Below are positions 1 to 13,629 of a stretch of DNA of 64,000 nucleotides, piece by piece (the stretch's first letter is position 1; each line of letters begins with the position of its first letter). The notes beneath the pieces are model-generated. The model worked only from the letters and a program-made list of their open reading frames with translations, had not been told where the DNA came from and searched no databases. The translations under genes and the position numbers were made by a program. The stretch covers positions 124,001 to 188,000 of the forward strand of contig CAWIED010000004.1 of assembly GCA_963835085.1 (NCBI GenBank). Direction: 5' to 3'. Source of the stretch: JBDIAG01 sp963835085 (GTDB taxonomy: Bacteria > Actinomycetota > Actinomycetes > Actinomycetales > CAWJMD01).

Positions 1-1
1 G

Positions 2-3877
<3,876 letters not shown>

Positions 3878-3921
3878 TCGGTGGCAGCGCCGGTTCAGCC
3901 GCTGGCGTGATGTGACAGACG

Positions 3922-3958
3922 AGAGGGGCCGGATGGCGTTAAGGCGTCCGGCCCCTCT
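3922..3958 (+). terminator. Hairpin terminator after rpoC
   Basis: A 12-bp perfect stem (AGAGGGGCCGGA and its complement) encloses a 13-nt loop that can itself partly pair. It starts 44 bases after the rpoC stop. There is no real T-run, which is common in high-GC actinobacteria. It probably ends the rpoBC transcript. Confidence 0.75.
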
Positions 3959-4082
3959 GCTGTCGTCTCCTCGGGTCTGGCAGAGACCGCTCGGATCGGC
4001 GTGGTGAGCGGTTGGCGGCGCGTTGTCCACAGGCGCGCGGCCGCGGCTTTCAGTTGGCCGGCGCGATATCTAGGCTGGCTCG

Positions 4083-4427
4083 ATGACCAGTCAGCCCGAC
4101 CTGCAGCGCAAGGTGCGCCAACTCGACAACGACGTCTCGGCGATCTACGACCTGATCTTCAAGATCCAGAACACCCAGATCCGGCACGGCAATCGCCTTG
4201 ATGAGATCGTGACCGACCTGGCGGCCCACGACGCCAGGTTCGACCGTCTCGACCAGCGGTTGGACGGAGTGGAGCAGCGTTTGGACGGGGTGGAGCAGCG
4301 GCTGGAGGGGCTGGAGCAGCGTTTGGACGGGGTGGAGCAGCGGCTGGAGGGGCTGGAGCATACGATGGTCGACCAGTTCGGCCGGGTGCTGCGCTTGTTG
4401 GGCGACGACACGGAGGGCTCCCGCTAG
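4083..4427 (+). CDS. Small coiled-coil protein with heptad repeats
   Basis: A 114-residue protein of unknown function. The N-terminal 55 residues are polar and helical in character. Residues 58-92 are five perfect seven-residue units of the form QRL(D/E)G(V/L)E, the register of a parallel coiled coil. A short C-terminal tail (DQFGRVLRLLGDD) follows. It has no signal peptide or membrane segment, so it is probably cytosolic and oligomeric. The ATG has only a weak ribosome binding site. Antisense ORFs cover the same bases, but the plus-strand heptad periodicity and acidic/basic pattern favour this frame. It sits alone between the rpoC terminator and the rpsL promoter. Confidence 0.6.
   Translation: MTSQPDLQRKVRQLDNDVSAIYDLIFKIQNTQIRHGNRLDEIVTDLAAHDARFDRLDQRLDGVEQRLDGVEQRLEGLEQRLDGVEQRLEGLEHTMVDQFGRVLRLLGDDTEGSR
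4254..4358 (+). repeat. Five 21-bp tandem repeats encoding heptads
   Basis: Five back-to-back 21-bp units inside the coiled-coil gene. Units 2 and 4 are identical and units 3 and 5 are identical, which suggests recent duplication of a 42-bp pair. Each unit encodes one heptad, so copy-number change would lengthen or shorten the coil without shifting frame. Confidence 0.9.
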
Positions 4428-4503
4428 ACGCTCTGCCGGAGGCGGACACCTGCACCACGGCGGCTCCCGCGTAGGAGCCGGCAGCCCGCGGTGGAGGAGT
4501 GTT

Positions 4504-4533
4504 TTGACCCGTACCCGGCCCAGCCGGTAGCCT
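4504..4533 (+). promoter_or_regulatory. Probable housekeeping-sigma promoter of the rpsL operon
   Basis: TTGACC at 4504-4509 and TAGCCT at 4528-4533 are 18 bases apart, about 170 bases upstream of rpsL. The same arrangement (TTGACC, 18 bases, TAGTCT) precedes rplM, which strengthens the call. Confidence 0.6.
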
Positions 4534-4577
4534 GTACCGGTTGTCCGACCAAGGGCGCCCGTGTGCCCTGGGCAGGT

Positions 4578-4595
4578 GCTTGCCTCCAGGCAAGC
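4578..4595 (+). promoter_or_regulatory. Short perfect hairpin in the rpsL leader
   Basis: GCTTGCCT and its exact complement are separated by two bases, about 45 bases downstream of the proposed promoter and 110 bases before rpsL. It could be a leader-RNA structure for autoregulation or an operator. The function is not shown by the sequence. Confidence 0.4.
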
Positions 4596-4705
4596 AACAC
4601 CAGGCGCAAGCATGAGCCCAATGGGCTGATCGCGAACGCGCGGCGAAGACAACGCAAGCTACCGCTAATCAACGGTGCCGGACGAGACGAAGGCAGGACG
4701 ACGTA

Positions 4706-5080
4706 GTGCCCACGATCCAACAGCTGGTGCGCAAGGGCCGCCAGGACAAGGTCGGGAAGCAGAAGACTCCCGCCCTGAAGGGGAGCCCCCAGCGTCGTGG
4801 TGTGTGCACCCGCGTGTACACCACCACCCCCAAGAAGCCGAACTCGGCGCTGCGCAAGGTCGCCCGCGTGAAGCTCTCCAGCCAGGTCGAGGTCACCGCC
4901 TACATCCCGGGCGTCGGCCACAACCTCCAGGAGCACTCCATCGTGCTCGTCCGCGGCGGCCGGGTGAAAGACCTGCCGGGTGTTCGCTACAAGATCGTGC
5001 GTGGCTCGCTCGACACGCAGGGCGTGAAGAACCGCAAGCAGGCTCGCAGCCGTTACGGCGCGAAGAAGGAGAAGAAGTAA
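4706..5080 (+). CDS. rpsL: 30S ribosomal protein S12
   Basis: Decoding-centre protein of the small subunit, 124 residues, normal length. The GTG start is preceded by a purine-rich AGGCAGGACGA stretch. The TTTPKKPNS loop has K43, and K88 precedes DLPGVR. Both lysines are wild type, so S12-based streptomycin resistance is not expected. It is the first gene of the rpsL-rpsG-fusA-tuf operon, and its TAA overlaps the rpsG ATG by one base. Confidence 0.98.
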   Translation: MPTIQQLVRKGRQDKVGKQKTPALKGSPQRRGVCTRVYTTTPKKPNSALRKVARVKLSSQVEVTAYIPGVGHNLQEHSIVLVRGGRVKDLPGVRYKIVRGSLDTQGVKNRKQARSRYGAKKEKK

Positions 5081-5550
5081 TGCCCCGCAAGGGCCCGGCC
5101 CCCAAGCGGCCGCTGATCATCGACCCCGTGTACCAGTCGCCGCTGGTGACCCAGCTCGTCAACAAGGTGCTCAAGGACGGGAAGAAATCCACCGCCGAGC
5201 GCATTGTCTACGGTGCACTCGAAGGCGCCAAGGACAAGTCGGGCAACGACCCGGTCCTCACCCTCAAGCGGGCGCTCGACAACGTGAAGCCGGCTCTTGA
5301 GGTCAAGTCCCGCCGCGTCGGTGGTGCCACCTACCAGGTGCCCATCGAGGTCAAGCCCAACCGGGCCACCACGCTGGCATTGCGTTGGCTGGTGGGCTAC
5401 GCCCAGGCGCGTCGTGAGAAGACCATGACCGAGCGGCTGATGAACGAGATTCTCGACGCCAGCAACGGTCTTGGTGCCGCGGTCAAGCGCCGCGAAGACA
5501 CTCACAAGATGGCCGACTCCAACAAGGCCTTCGCGCACTACCGCTGGTGA
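5080..5550 (+). CDS. rpsG: 30S ribosomal protein S7
   Basis: Primary 16S rRNA 3'-domain binder and head-assembly protein, 156 residues as usual. It begins MPRKGPAPKR and ends AFAHYRW, both typical of the family. Its ATG overlaps the last base of the rpsL stop, implying translational coupling. Confidence 0.98.
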   Translation: MPRKGPAPKRPLIIDPVYQSPLVTQLVNKVLKDGKKSTAERIVYGALEGAKDKSGNDPVLTLKRALDNVKPALEVKSRRVGGATYQVPIEVKPNRATTLALRWLVGYAQARREKTMTERLMNEILDASNGLGAAVKRREDTHKMADSNKAFAHYRW

Positions 5551-5556
5551 CGTCCG

Positions 5557-5580
5557 GCGGGCGCCCTCGCAGGCGCCCGC
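5557..5580 (+). terminator. Hairpin between rpsG and fusA
   Basis: A 9-bp perfect stem (GCGGGCGCC) with a 6-nt loop starts six bases after the rpsG stop. There is no T-run. It may attenuate read-through into fusA or mark an mRNA processing site. Confidence 0.45.
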
Positions 5581-5666
5581 TGACCACCGTGTGATTTGGC
5601 GAGCCCCGTCCAGAAGACGACCCGCCCGGCCTTCGTGCCGGAACCTGCCGCAGAAAGAAGGATCCC

Positions 5667-7781
<2,115 letters not shown>

Positions 7782-7829
7782 GTTTCGCCTAGCACGACAC
7801 AGTGGTCGCGGGGTGTCCCGCCCTGCGAC

Positions 7830-7835
7830 TAGACT
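7830..7835 (+). promoter_or_regulatory. Possible -10 box of a tuf promoter
   Basis: TAGACT lies about 70 bases before the tuf start in the fusA-tuf spacer. No convincing -35 hexamer is visible 16-19 bases upstream. A separate tuf promoter is common in this phylum, so this is a plausible but weak call. Confidence 0.3.
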
Positions 7836-7901
7836 CAACCCTCGTTGCCTCAGCCATGGGGCCAGCGAACCAATCAAAGTAGCTTCAAGGAGGAACCCCG
7901 A

Positions 7902-9092
7902 GTGGGTAAGGCGAAGTTCGAGCGGACCAAGCCGCACGTCAACATTGGCACGATCGGTCACGTCGACCACGGCAAGACGACGCTGACCGCGGCCATCAGC
8001 AAGGTCCTGCACGACAAGTACCCGGACCTCAACCCCTTCACGCCGTTCGATGAGATCGACAAGGCGCCGGAGGAAAAGCAGCGCGGTATCACGATCAACA
8101 TCGCGCACGTGGAGTACCAGACCGACAAGCGCCACTACGCGCACGTCGACGCTCCCGGCCACGCCGATTACATCAAGAACATGATCACCGGTGCGGCTCA
8201 GATGGACGGCGCCATCCTGGTGGTCGCCGCCACCGACGGCCCGATGGCCCAGACCCGCGAGCACGTGCTGCTCGCCCGTCAGGTCGGCGTGCCCTACCTG
8301 CTCGTGGCGCTCAACAAGTCCGACATGGTCGACGACGAGGAGATCCTCGAGCTCGTCGAGCTTGAGGTCCGTGAGCTGCTTTCGGCGCAGGAGTTCGACG
8401 GCGACAACGCCCCCGTCGTCCGCGTCTCGGCGCTCAAGGCGCTCGAGGGCGACCCCGAGTGGGTCAAGTCGGTCGAAGAGCTGCTTGACGCTGTCGACGA
8501 GTCCGTTCCGGACCCGGTGCGCGACATGGACAAGCCGTTCCTCATGCCGATCGAAGACGTCTTCACGATCACCGGTCGTGGCACCGTCGTCACCGGCAAG
8601 GTCGACCGGGGCAAGCTCCCGATCAACTCCGAGGTCGAGATTCTCGGCATCCGTGCGAAGCAGAAGACCACGGTCACCGGTATCGAGATGTTCCACAAGC
8701 AGATGGACGAGGCGTGGGCGGGCGAGAACTGCGGTCTGCTGCTGCGTGGCATCAAGCGTGAGGACGTCGAGCGTGGCCAGGTTGTCGCCAAGCCCGGCAC
8801 CATCACCCCGCACACCGACTTCGAGGCTCAGGTCTACATCCTGACCAAGGACGAGGGCGGCCGCCACAACCCGTTCTACTCGAACTACCGTCCCCAGTTC
8901 TACTTCCGCACCACCGACGTCACGGGTGTCATCACCCTGCCTGACGGTGTGGAGATGGTCATGCCGGGCGACAACACCGAGATGACGGTGGCGCTGATCC
9001 AGCCCATCGCCATGGAGGAAGGCCTGAAGTTCGCCATCCGTGAGGGTGGTCGTACCGTCGGCGCCGGCCGGGTCACCAAGATCATCAAGTGA
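7902..9092 (+). CDS. tuf: Translation elongation factor Tu
   Basis: GTPase that brings aminoacyl-tRNA to the ribosomal A site, 396 residues. The frame is open further upstream, but the GTG at 7902 has an excellent AAGGAGGAA Shine-Dalgarno and gives the standard VGKAKFERTKPHVNIG start. The P-loop is GHVDHGKT at residues 19-26, with DAPGHADY (G3) and NKSD (G4). The kirromycin/GE2270-binding domains II and III appear intact. A strong terminator follows. Confidence 0.98.
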   Translation: MGKAKFERTKPHVNIGTIGHVDHGKTTLTAAISKVLHDKYPDLNPFTPFDEIDKAPEEKQRGITINIAHVEYQTDKRHYAHVDAPGHADYIKNMITGAAQMDGAILVVAATDGPMAQTREHVLLARQVGVPYLLVALNKSDMVDDEEILELVELEVRELLSAQEFDGDNAPVVRVSALKALEGDPEWVKSVEELLDAVDESVPDPVRDMDKPFLMPIEDVFTITGRGTVVTGKVDRGKLPINSEVEILGIRAKQKTTVTGIEMFHKQMDEAWAGENCGLLLRGIKREDVERGQVVAKPGTITPHTDFEAQVYILTKDEGGRHNPFYSNYRPQFYFRTTDVTGVITLPDGVEMVMPGDNTEMTVALIQPIAMEEGLKFAIREGGRTVGAGRVTKIIK

Positions 9093-9110
9093 GCTGACGC
9101 TCTCGCATAG

Positions 9111-9147
9111 AGCGACCCCGAACCCACTGCGGTTCGGGGTCGCTTTT
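9111..9147 (+). terminator. Rho-independent terminator after tuf
   Basis: A 14-bp perfect stem (AGCGACCCCGAACC and its complement) with a 6-nt loop runs into CTTTTG. It starts 18 bases after the tuf stop and is the clearest intrinsic terminator in the window. It ends the str operon before the accessory island. Confidence 0.9.
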
Positions 9148-9460
9148 GTCGTCTCTGGACCTCCGGGTGATCTATTCCGCGGGGGCAGGCGGCGTGCTGA
9201 TGAGGATGTCAGGACTAGATCCGGGCTAGACGCAATGCCGTTCGGTTAGTCGTCCGGTGTGGGTGTCAAGGTCTGTCCAGCCAGCCGGCGACAGATGGGG
9301 CCAGCCCGCTGACGGGCCCGGCAGGTCAGCGACAGATGGTCAGCTCAGCGACGCGTGGGCAGCCCAGGGGTGGGGCGGAGCCGGGCGATGGGACGGGGCA
9401 GTCTGCCCGGGTCTTCCGCAAGGGGAGGTTTCGACAGTCGCGGGGCAGGGGCTTTCCTGC

Positions 9461-9499
9461 GCTATGCCGATGCCCCGTCCGGCGGGGCATCGGCATAGC
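9461..9499 (+). repeat. Central 16-bp perfect stem of element A
   Basis: GCTATGCCGATGCCCC and its exact complement are separated by GTCCGGC. The same stem, with one compensating G/T change, is at 63192-63230 in the other copy. Conservation of pairing rather than exact bases suggests that the structure itself matters. Confidence 0.85.
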
Positions 9500-9560
9500 G
9501 TGAGAAACCGACCCGTTCACAGCCCTCCAGAAGCCGGACTCGACCATCACGGTCCGGAGT

Positions 9561-9905
9561 CGTTGGGTGGTGCCGTGCGCGGTGTATTCGCCGCGGTTGG
9601 CACCGGGTTGAGTGCCGGGGCTGGGGTTGGGGTCGTTGGGTGGTGCCGTGCGCGGTGTATTCGCCGCGGTTGGCACCGGGTTGAGTGCCGGGGCTGGGGT
9701 TGGGGTCGTTGGGTGGTGCCGTGCGCGGTGTATTCGCCGCGGTTGGCACCGGGTTGAGTGCCGGGGCTGGGGTTGGGGTCGTTGGGTGGTGCCGTGCGCG
9801 GTGTATTCGCCGCGGTTGGCACCGGGTTGAGTGCCGGAGCTCGGGTTGGAGTCGTTGCGTGGTGCCGTTGGCGGTGTATCCGCCGCGGTGGGCACCGGGT
9901 CAGGC
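9561..9905 (+). repeat. 73-bp tandem array in element A
   Basis: Four full units begin at 9561, 9634, 9707 and 9780, and a fifth, diverged and shortened unit begins at 9853. The first three are nearly identical. Each unit can fold on its own: GGTGCC pairs with GGCACC, and inside that CGCGG pairs with CCGCG around TGTATTCG. The second copy of the element carries only about one and a half units, so the number varies between copies. Confidence 0.9.
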
Positions 9906-10050
9906 GTCTTGGGTGGAAGACCGACTCAGCAACCGGAAAGACTGTGATTCAAGGGTTGCGCCTTCCTCGCCAGACGCAGCTCCGAAAGCCGGGACGACAC
10001 CCAGCCGGAACCTTAACCCAACGGCATTGGGGCTTGACCGCCCTTAGGCC

Positions 10051-10133
10051 GTCGAACTGCGACGTTGTTCGCGAGGGAGCCACCAACTTGGTGACGGATG
10101 GGCGAAGAACGTGACAGGTGGACGCGCGATCGT
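10051..10133 (+). repeat. Repeat family B, copy 1
   Basis: An 83-bp segment about 80% identical to the complement of 41359-41441. It is bounded by inverted arms of the type GAACTG(T/C)GACGTT and AACGTGACAG, and the left arm alone recurs at 37976-37988. It starts 21 bases after element A and lies upstream of the secreted-protein gene. Confidence 0.7.
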
Positions 10134-10250
10134 TCCCGCGGCTGCCCCGACTCATTGGCCCGAACGGGCATTTTGCTACACCCAGACGAGGGCAATCGTC
10201 CAGATCAAGCGATACGTCGCAGGCCAGATTGCTACGTTGCGGGGGTGACG

Positions 10251-11420
10251 ATGACTAAGAGTGAGGGGCGGCCGTCGAGCCTGGCGCGAGTGGCGGCGGT
10301 TCTGCTGACGGCCCTGTTGTCCCTTGCCGGCTTGGCGGGTCCGGCCATGGCAAGTGATACCGTCGGCGCCCTCCGGGGGACGCTCCTCAACTCCGACGAG
10401 ACCGTTATCGCCTCGGCACAGGTCGCCGTCTATCGCCTGAACGCCTCGACCCCCATCGCCAGCACAGTGACCGACGCCGCCGGCAACTGGTCGGTATCGG
10501 TGCCGCTGGGCACGTACCAGGTTGCCTTCACGTGGGGCGGTCAGACGCAGTGGGCGTTCTCGCGTCCCACCCGCGAGCAGTCGGACTCCTTCGGTGTGTT
10601 GCCTGGCAGCGAGGTGCTGGTCACCAACCATTGGGTGTCGGTGGCGCACGTGGCCGGCACGGTCAGGTCGACGACCGGCGCGACGCTGTCGGGCATCTGC
10701 GTCAAGGCCCTGTCGGCGGTACATCGCGAAGAGGTCATCGCCCAGGGGTGCACCGATGCGAGCGGCCACTACGACCTACCGGTGGGACAACCCGTGGCGG
10801 TCGTGGTGCAGGCGGCCGACCCAACGGGCCGCTATGCCACCCAGTACGCCCCGGGCGTCAACGGCTACAGCGGTGGCACGCGCTACCAGCTCACCGGCGG
10901 GCTCACCACGACGGTGAATGTGCGGCTGGCCCAGTCGTCGGCGATCACCGGGATAGCCGTGAGCGCAGCGGGCAGGCCTGTGTCGGGTGTCTGCGCCGAC
11001 GTGTGGATCGGCCGCAACGGTGAGAACGTGGTGGGCCAGGTTCCCAGCTGTTCCGGCACCGACGGCCGCTGGCGCGTCTCGACGTTGCCCGCGGGCACCT
11101 TCACCGTGCGGCTCTATCCCAAGGACGGCGCATCGTTCGCGGCCACCTGGCTGGGCGGCCCGCAACGTGGTCTCGCGCAGGTCGTGCGCGTGACGCGGCG
11201 CGGATCGACCCTCGACTTCGGCCGAGTGCCCGTGCCCGTCAGCGACTCCGGGAAGATCGACCCCACCTATCGCTACCGGTCCTGGATGCCCATAGTCGGC
11301 CCCCGCGCGGGTGCTGGCGGGCACTCGGCGGCGTTGTCGTCGCTCAACGTGGCTCCGCCACGCCCTCGCTCCTCCGCCTTGCCGGGCACTCCGCCAGCGC
11401 CCGCGCTGCGGTACCCCTAG
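10251..11420 (+). CDS. Secreted protein with repeated carboxypeptidase-regulatory-like beta-sandwich domains
   Basis: A 389-residue exported protein. Residues 1-34 are a classical signal peptide: a basic start, then the VAAVLLTALLSLAGLAG core, with cleavage probably after AMA at A34. The mature part holds about three tandem prealbumin-like modules of 80-100 residues, marked by repeats of DAAGNWSVSVPLGTYQVAF-type strands (DASGHYDLPVG, GTDGRWRVSTLPAGTFTVRLYP). Paired cysteines in the second and third modules could form disulfides. No catalytic motif is seen, so an adhesive or surface-binding role is only an inference. The last 35 codons are encoded by an intergenic-type 103-bp repeat, so the natural C terminus may have been replaced. 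The ATG at 10251 is preferred. GTG at 10245 is an alternative. Confidence 0.75.
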   Translation: MTKSEGRPSSLARVAAVLLTALLSLAGLAGPAMASDTVGALRGTLLNSDETVIASAQVAVYRLNASTPIASTVTDAAGNWSVSVPLGTYQVAFTWGGQTQWAFSRPTREQSDSFGVLPGSEVLVTNHWVSVAHVAGTVRSTTGATLSGICVKALSAVHREEVIAQGCTDASGHYDLPVGQPVAVVVQAADPTGRYATQYAPGVNGYSGGTRYQLTGGLTTTVNVRLAQSSAITGIAVSAAGRPVSGVCADVWIGRNGENVVGQVPSCSGTDGRWRVSTLPAGTFTVRLYPKDGASFAATWLGGPQRGLAQVVRVTRRGSTLDFGRVPVPVSDSGKIDPTYRYRSWMPIVGPRAGAGGHSAALSSLNVAPPRPRSSALPGTPPAPALRYP

Positions 11421-11549
11421 CGGGCACTCGGCGGCGTTGTCGTCGCTCAACGTGGCTCCGCCACGCCCTCGCTCCTCCGCCTTGCCGGGGACTCCGCCAG
11501 CGCCCGCGCTGCGGTACCCCTAGCGGGCACTCGGCGGCGTTGTCGTCGA
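11317..11549 (+). repeat. 103-bp direct repeat, two full copies and a remnant
   Basis: Units start at 11317, 11420 and 11523. The first two differ at about one base and the third stops after some 27 bases. The first copy supplies the C-terminal codons and TAG stop of the secreted-protein gene, and the second is non-coding and carries the same TAG. The duplication must be recent. Confidence 0.9.
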
Positions 11550-11597
11550 TCCGTGTGGCTCCGGTACATATGCGAGCGGCTAGTAGTTTGTACGACT

Positions 11598-12950
11598 GTG
11601 ACTGCCACTATCCATCCGAGCCTGCAGCCGATCTTTGACGAAGTCCTTCGCCGGAATCCCGGCGAGAGGGAGTTCCACCAGGCTGTCTACGAGGTGGCCC
11701 TGAGCCTGACCCCGATCGCGGGCAAGCGGCCGGAGTACACCACCTGGTCGATCCTCAGCCGGATCTGCGAACCCGAACGACAGATCATCTTCCGGGTGCC
11801 GTGGATGGACGACGCAGGTCAGGTGCACATCAACCGGGGCTTCCGGGTGGAGTTCAACTCCGCGCTCGGCCCGTACAAGGGCGGCCTGCGGTTCCACCCG
11901 AGCGTGAACGTCTCGATCATGAAGTTCCTCGGCTTCGAGCAGATCTTCAAGAACTCCCTCACGGGAATGCCGATCGGCGGTGGCAAGGGCGGCTCCGACT
12001 TCAACCCCAAGGGTCGCTCCGACGGAGAGGTGATGCGGTTCTGCCAGTCGTTCATGACCGAGCTATACCGGCACATCGGCGAGCACACCGACGTTCCGGC
12101 CGGCGACATCGGTGTCGGTGCCCGCGAGATCGGCTATCTGTTCGGACAGTACAAGCGGATCACCAACCGCTTCGAGTCCGGCACGCTCACGGGCAAGGGT
12201 CTCAACTGGGGCGGATCGCAGGTGCGCACGGAGGCCACCGGGTACGGCGCCGTCTTCTTCGTGCAGGAGATGCTGCACCGAGTGGGGGAGAGCATCGAAG
12301 GCAAGCGGGTGATCGTCTCCGGGTCGGGCAACGTGGCCATCTACGCAATCGAGCAGGCCACCGAGCTCGGCGCCACTGTGATCGCCTGCTCCGACTCCTC
12401 CGGCTACGTGGTGGACGAGAAGGGCATCGATCTGGCGCTGCTCAAGCAGATCAAAGAGATCGAACGCGGCCGGCTCAGCAGCTATGCCGACCGTCGCGGC
12501 GAACATGTGCGGTACCTCACGAAGGGCTCCATCTGGGACGTGCCCTGTGAGATCGCGTTGCCGTGTGCCACCCAGAACGAGCTCGACGTCCAGCATGCCA
12601 AGGCCTTGCTCGCCGGCGGCGTGCGGCTGGTGGCCGAGGGCTCCAACATGCCCACCACCCCGCCTGCCACCGCCCTGTTGCAGCAGGCTGGCGTGCTGTT
12701 CGCACCCGGCAAGGCATCCAACGCCGGCGGAGTCGCCACCAGCGCGCTGGAGATGCAGCAGAATGCCAGCCGCGACTCGTGGGACTTCCACACCACCCAA
12801 GACCGGCTGCAGAAGATCATGCACGACATCCACGCTCAGTGCGTGGCCACGGCGGAGGAGTACGGCGCACCAGGCAACTACGTGCTCGGGGCCAACCTGG
12901 CGGGCTACCTCAAAGTGGCCGACGCGATGGTGGCGCAGGGCGTCATCTGA
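11598..12950 (+). CDS. gdhA: NADP-type glutamate dehydrogenase
   Basis: Interconverts 2-oxoglutarate plus ammonia and glutamate in the cytosol, linking carbon and nitrogen metabolism. At 450 residues it matches the hexameric bacterial NADP class. The substrate region GPYKGGLRFHPSVN and catalytic-lysine motif GMPIGGGKGGSDF (near residues 125-140) are present, as is the dinucleotide fold GSGNVAIYA near residue 240. The C-terminal APGKASNAGGVATSALEMQQN block is also present. The frame is open upstream, but GTG at 11598 gives the standard N terminus. It lies between the 103-bp repeats and the S10 promoter and seems to be transcribed alone. Confidence 0.95.
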   Translation: MTATIHPSLQPIFDEVLRRNPGEREFHQAVYEVALSLTPIAGKRPEYTTWSILSRICEPERQIIFRVPWMDDAGQVHINRGFRVEFNSALGPYKGGLRFHPSVNVSIMKFLGFEQIFKNSLTGMPIGGGKGGSDFNPKGRSDGEVMRFCQSFMTELYRHIGEHTDVPAGDIGVGAREIGYLFGQYKRITNRFESGTLTGKGLNWGGSQVRTEATGYGAVFFVQEMLHRVGESIEGKRVIVSGSGNVAIYAIEQATELGATVIACSDSSGYVVDEKGIDLALLKQIKEIERGRLSSYADRRGEHVRYLTKGSIWDVPCEIALPCATQNELDVQHAKALLAGGVRLVAEGSNMPTTPPATALLQQAGVLFAPGKASNAGGVATSALEMQQNASRDSWDFHTTQDRLQKIMHDIHAQCVATAEEYGAPGNYVLGANLAGYLKVADAMVAQGVI

Positions 12951-13026
12951 GGGCTTCGCGAACAGCGGTCGAGGGCCGGCAGGGGTAGCAGAGGGGCAGT
13001 CGCGGGGTCATGACCTCGACCGGGAT

Positions 13027-13055
13027 TTGGACCTGCTCGCTGGCTCTGGCAGACT
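13027..13055 (+). promoter_or_regulatory. Probable promoter of the S10 operon
   Basis: TTGGAC at 13027-13032 and CAGACT at 13050-13055 are 17 bases apart, 248 bases before rpsJ. The long GC-rich region between them and rpsJ (13056-13302) has no gene and would form a leader transcript, the usual site of ribosomal-protein feedback control. Confidence 0.5.
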
Positions 13056-13302
13056 AGTCCGGTTGCTCGGCGCGCGGGGTAGACCCATGTCCTCCTCGCC
13101 GTCCCCGGAAGAACGCCCTGTGGTTGCTCGCAGATCTAGGGCGTACGGCCGGGGAAGCGCGAGCCCCGGATGACGTCCGGATTCTCCGTCCCCTGATTGG
13201 GCACGGGTGCGTGCCTCCCAAGGCGACACACCCGAGCGCGGGGGCGTGGGAAAATCGGCGTCAACCGGACGAAAGAACTCCTGAGAGGCAGACCGAGGAC
13301 AC

Positions 13303-13611
13303 ATGGCGGGACAGAAGATCCGCATCCGGCTGAAGTCCTATGACCACGAGGTCATCGACTCATCGGCGCGCAAGATCGTCGACACGGTGACCCGGGCCGG
13401 AGCTACCGTGGTGGGCCCTGTGCCGCTGCCGACCGAGAAGAACGTGTTCTGCGTCATCCGGTCGCCGCACAAGTACAAGGACAGCCGCGAGCACTTCGAG
13501 ATGCGCACGCACAAGCGGCTCATCGACATCATCGACCCGACGCCGAAGGCGGTGGACTCGCTCATGCGGCTCGACCTTCCGGCTGACGTCAACATCGAGA
13601 TCAAGCTCTAA
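13303..13611 (+). CDS. rpsJ: 30S ribosomal protein S10
   Basis: Head protein of the small subunit and, as NusE, partner of NusB in antitermination. It has 102 residues. MAGQKIRIRLKSYDHEVID and the RSPHKYKDSREHFEMRTHKR loop are diagnostic. It is the first gene of the S10 operon. The ATG follows GAGAGGCAGACCGAGGA. Confidence 0.98.
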   Translation: MAGQKIRIRLKSYDHEVIDSSARKIVDTVTRAGATVVGPVPLPTEKNVFCVIRSPHKYKDSREHFEMRTHKRLIDIIDPTPKAVDSLMRLDLPADVNIEIKL

Positions 13612-13629
13612 GGACCGGTAGGACAAGCC

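Larger units (their letters stand above)
9233..10029 (+). mobile_element. Repeat element A, copy 1: 0.8-kb non-coding element with inverted ends
   Basis: The left end (9233-9267) and the complement of the right end (9996-10029) match at about 29 of 35 positions. Both read CAATGCCGTT, then GGTTA, TCCGG and GGGTGTC. Inside are a 16-bp perfect stem (9461-9499) and an array of 73-bp units (9561-9905). A second copy, reversed, lies at 62903 onward and shares the end sequence, the stem and the flanking blocks in the same order. No transposase or credible gene is seen inside: the ORFs present are periodic products of the repeats. The structure fits a MITE-like non-autonomous element, or a large structured RNA locus. 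The sequence alone cannot decide. Confidence 0.65.

Noticed and set aside
4050..4652. Minus-strand frame overlapping the coiled-coil gene
   Set aside because: The plus-strand product has clean heptads and a charged pattern. The minus-strand product is low-complexity and runs into the rpsL promoter region.
9326..9895. Minus-strand frames with a repeating Pro/Arg/Thr-rich peptide across the 73-bp array
   Set aside because: Because 73 is not a multiple of 3, all frames yield periodic peptides. There is no ribosome binding site and no non-repetitive domain.
9561..9905. Possible CRISPR array
   Set aside because: The units are contiguous 73-mers without unique spacers, and no cas gene is nearby.
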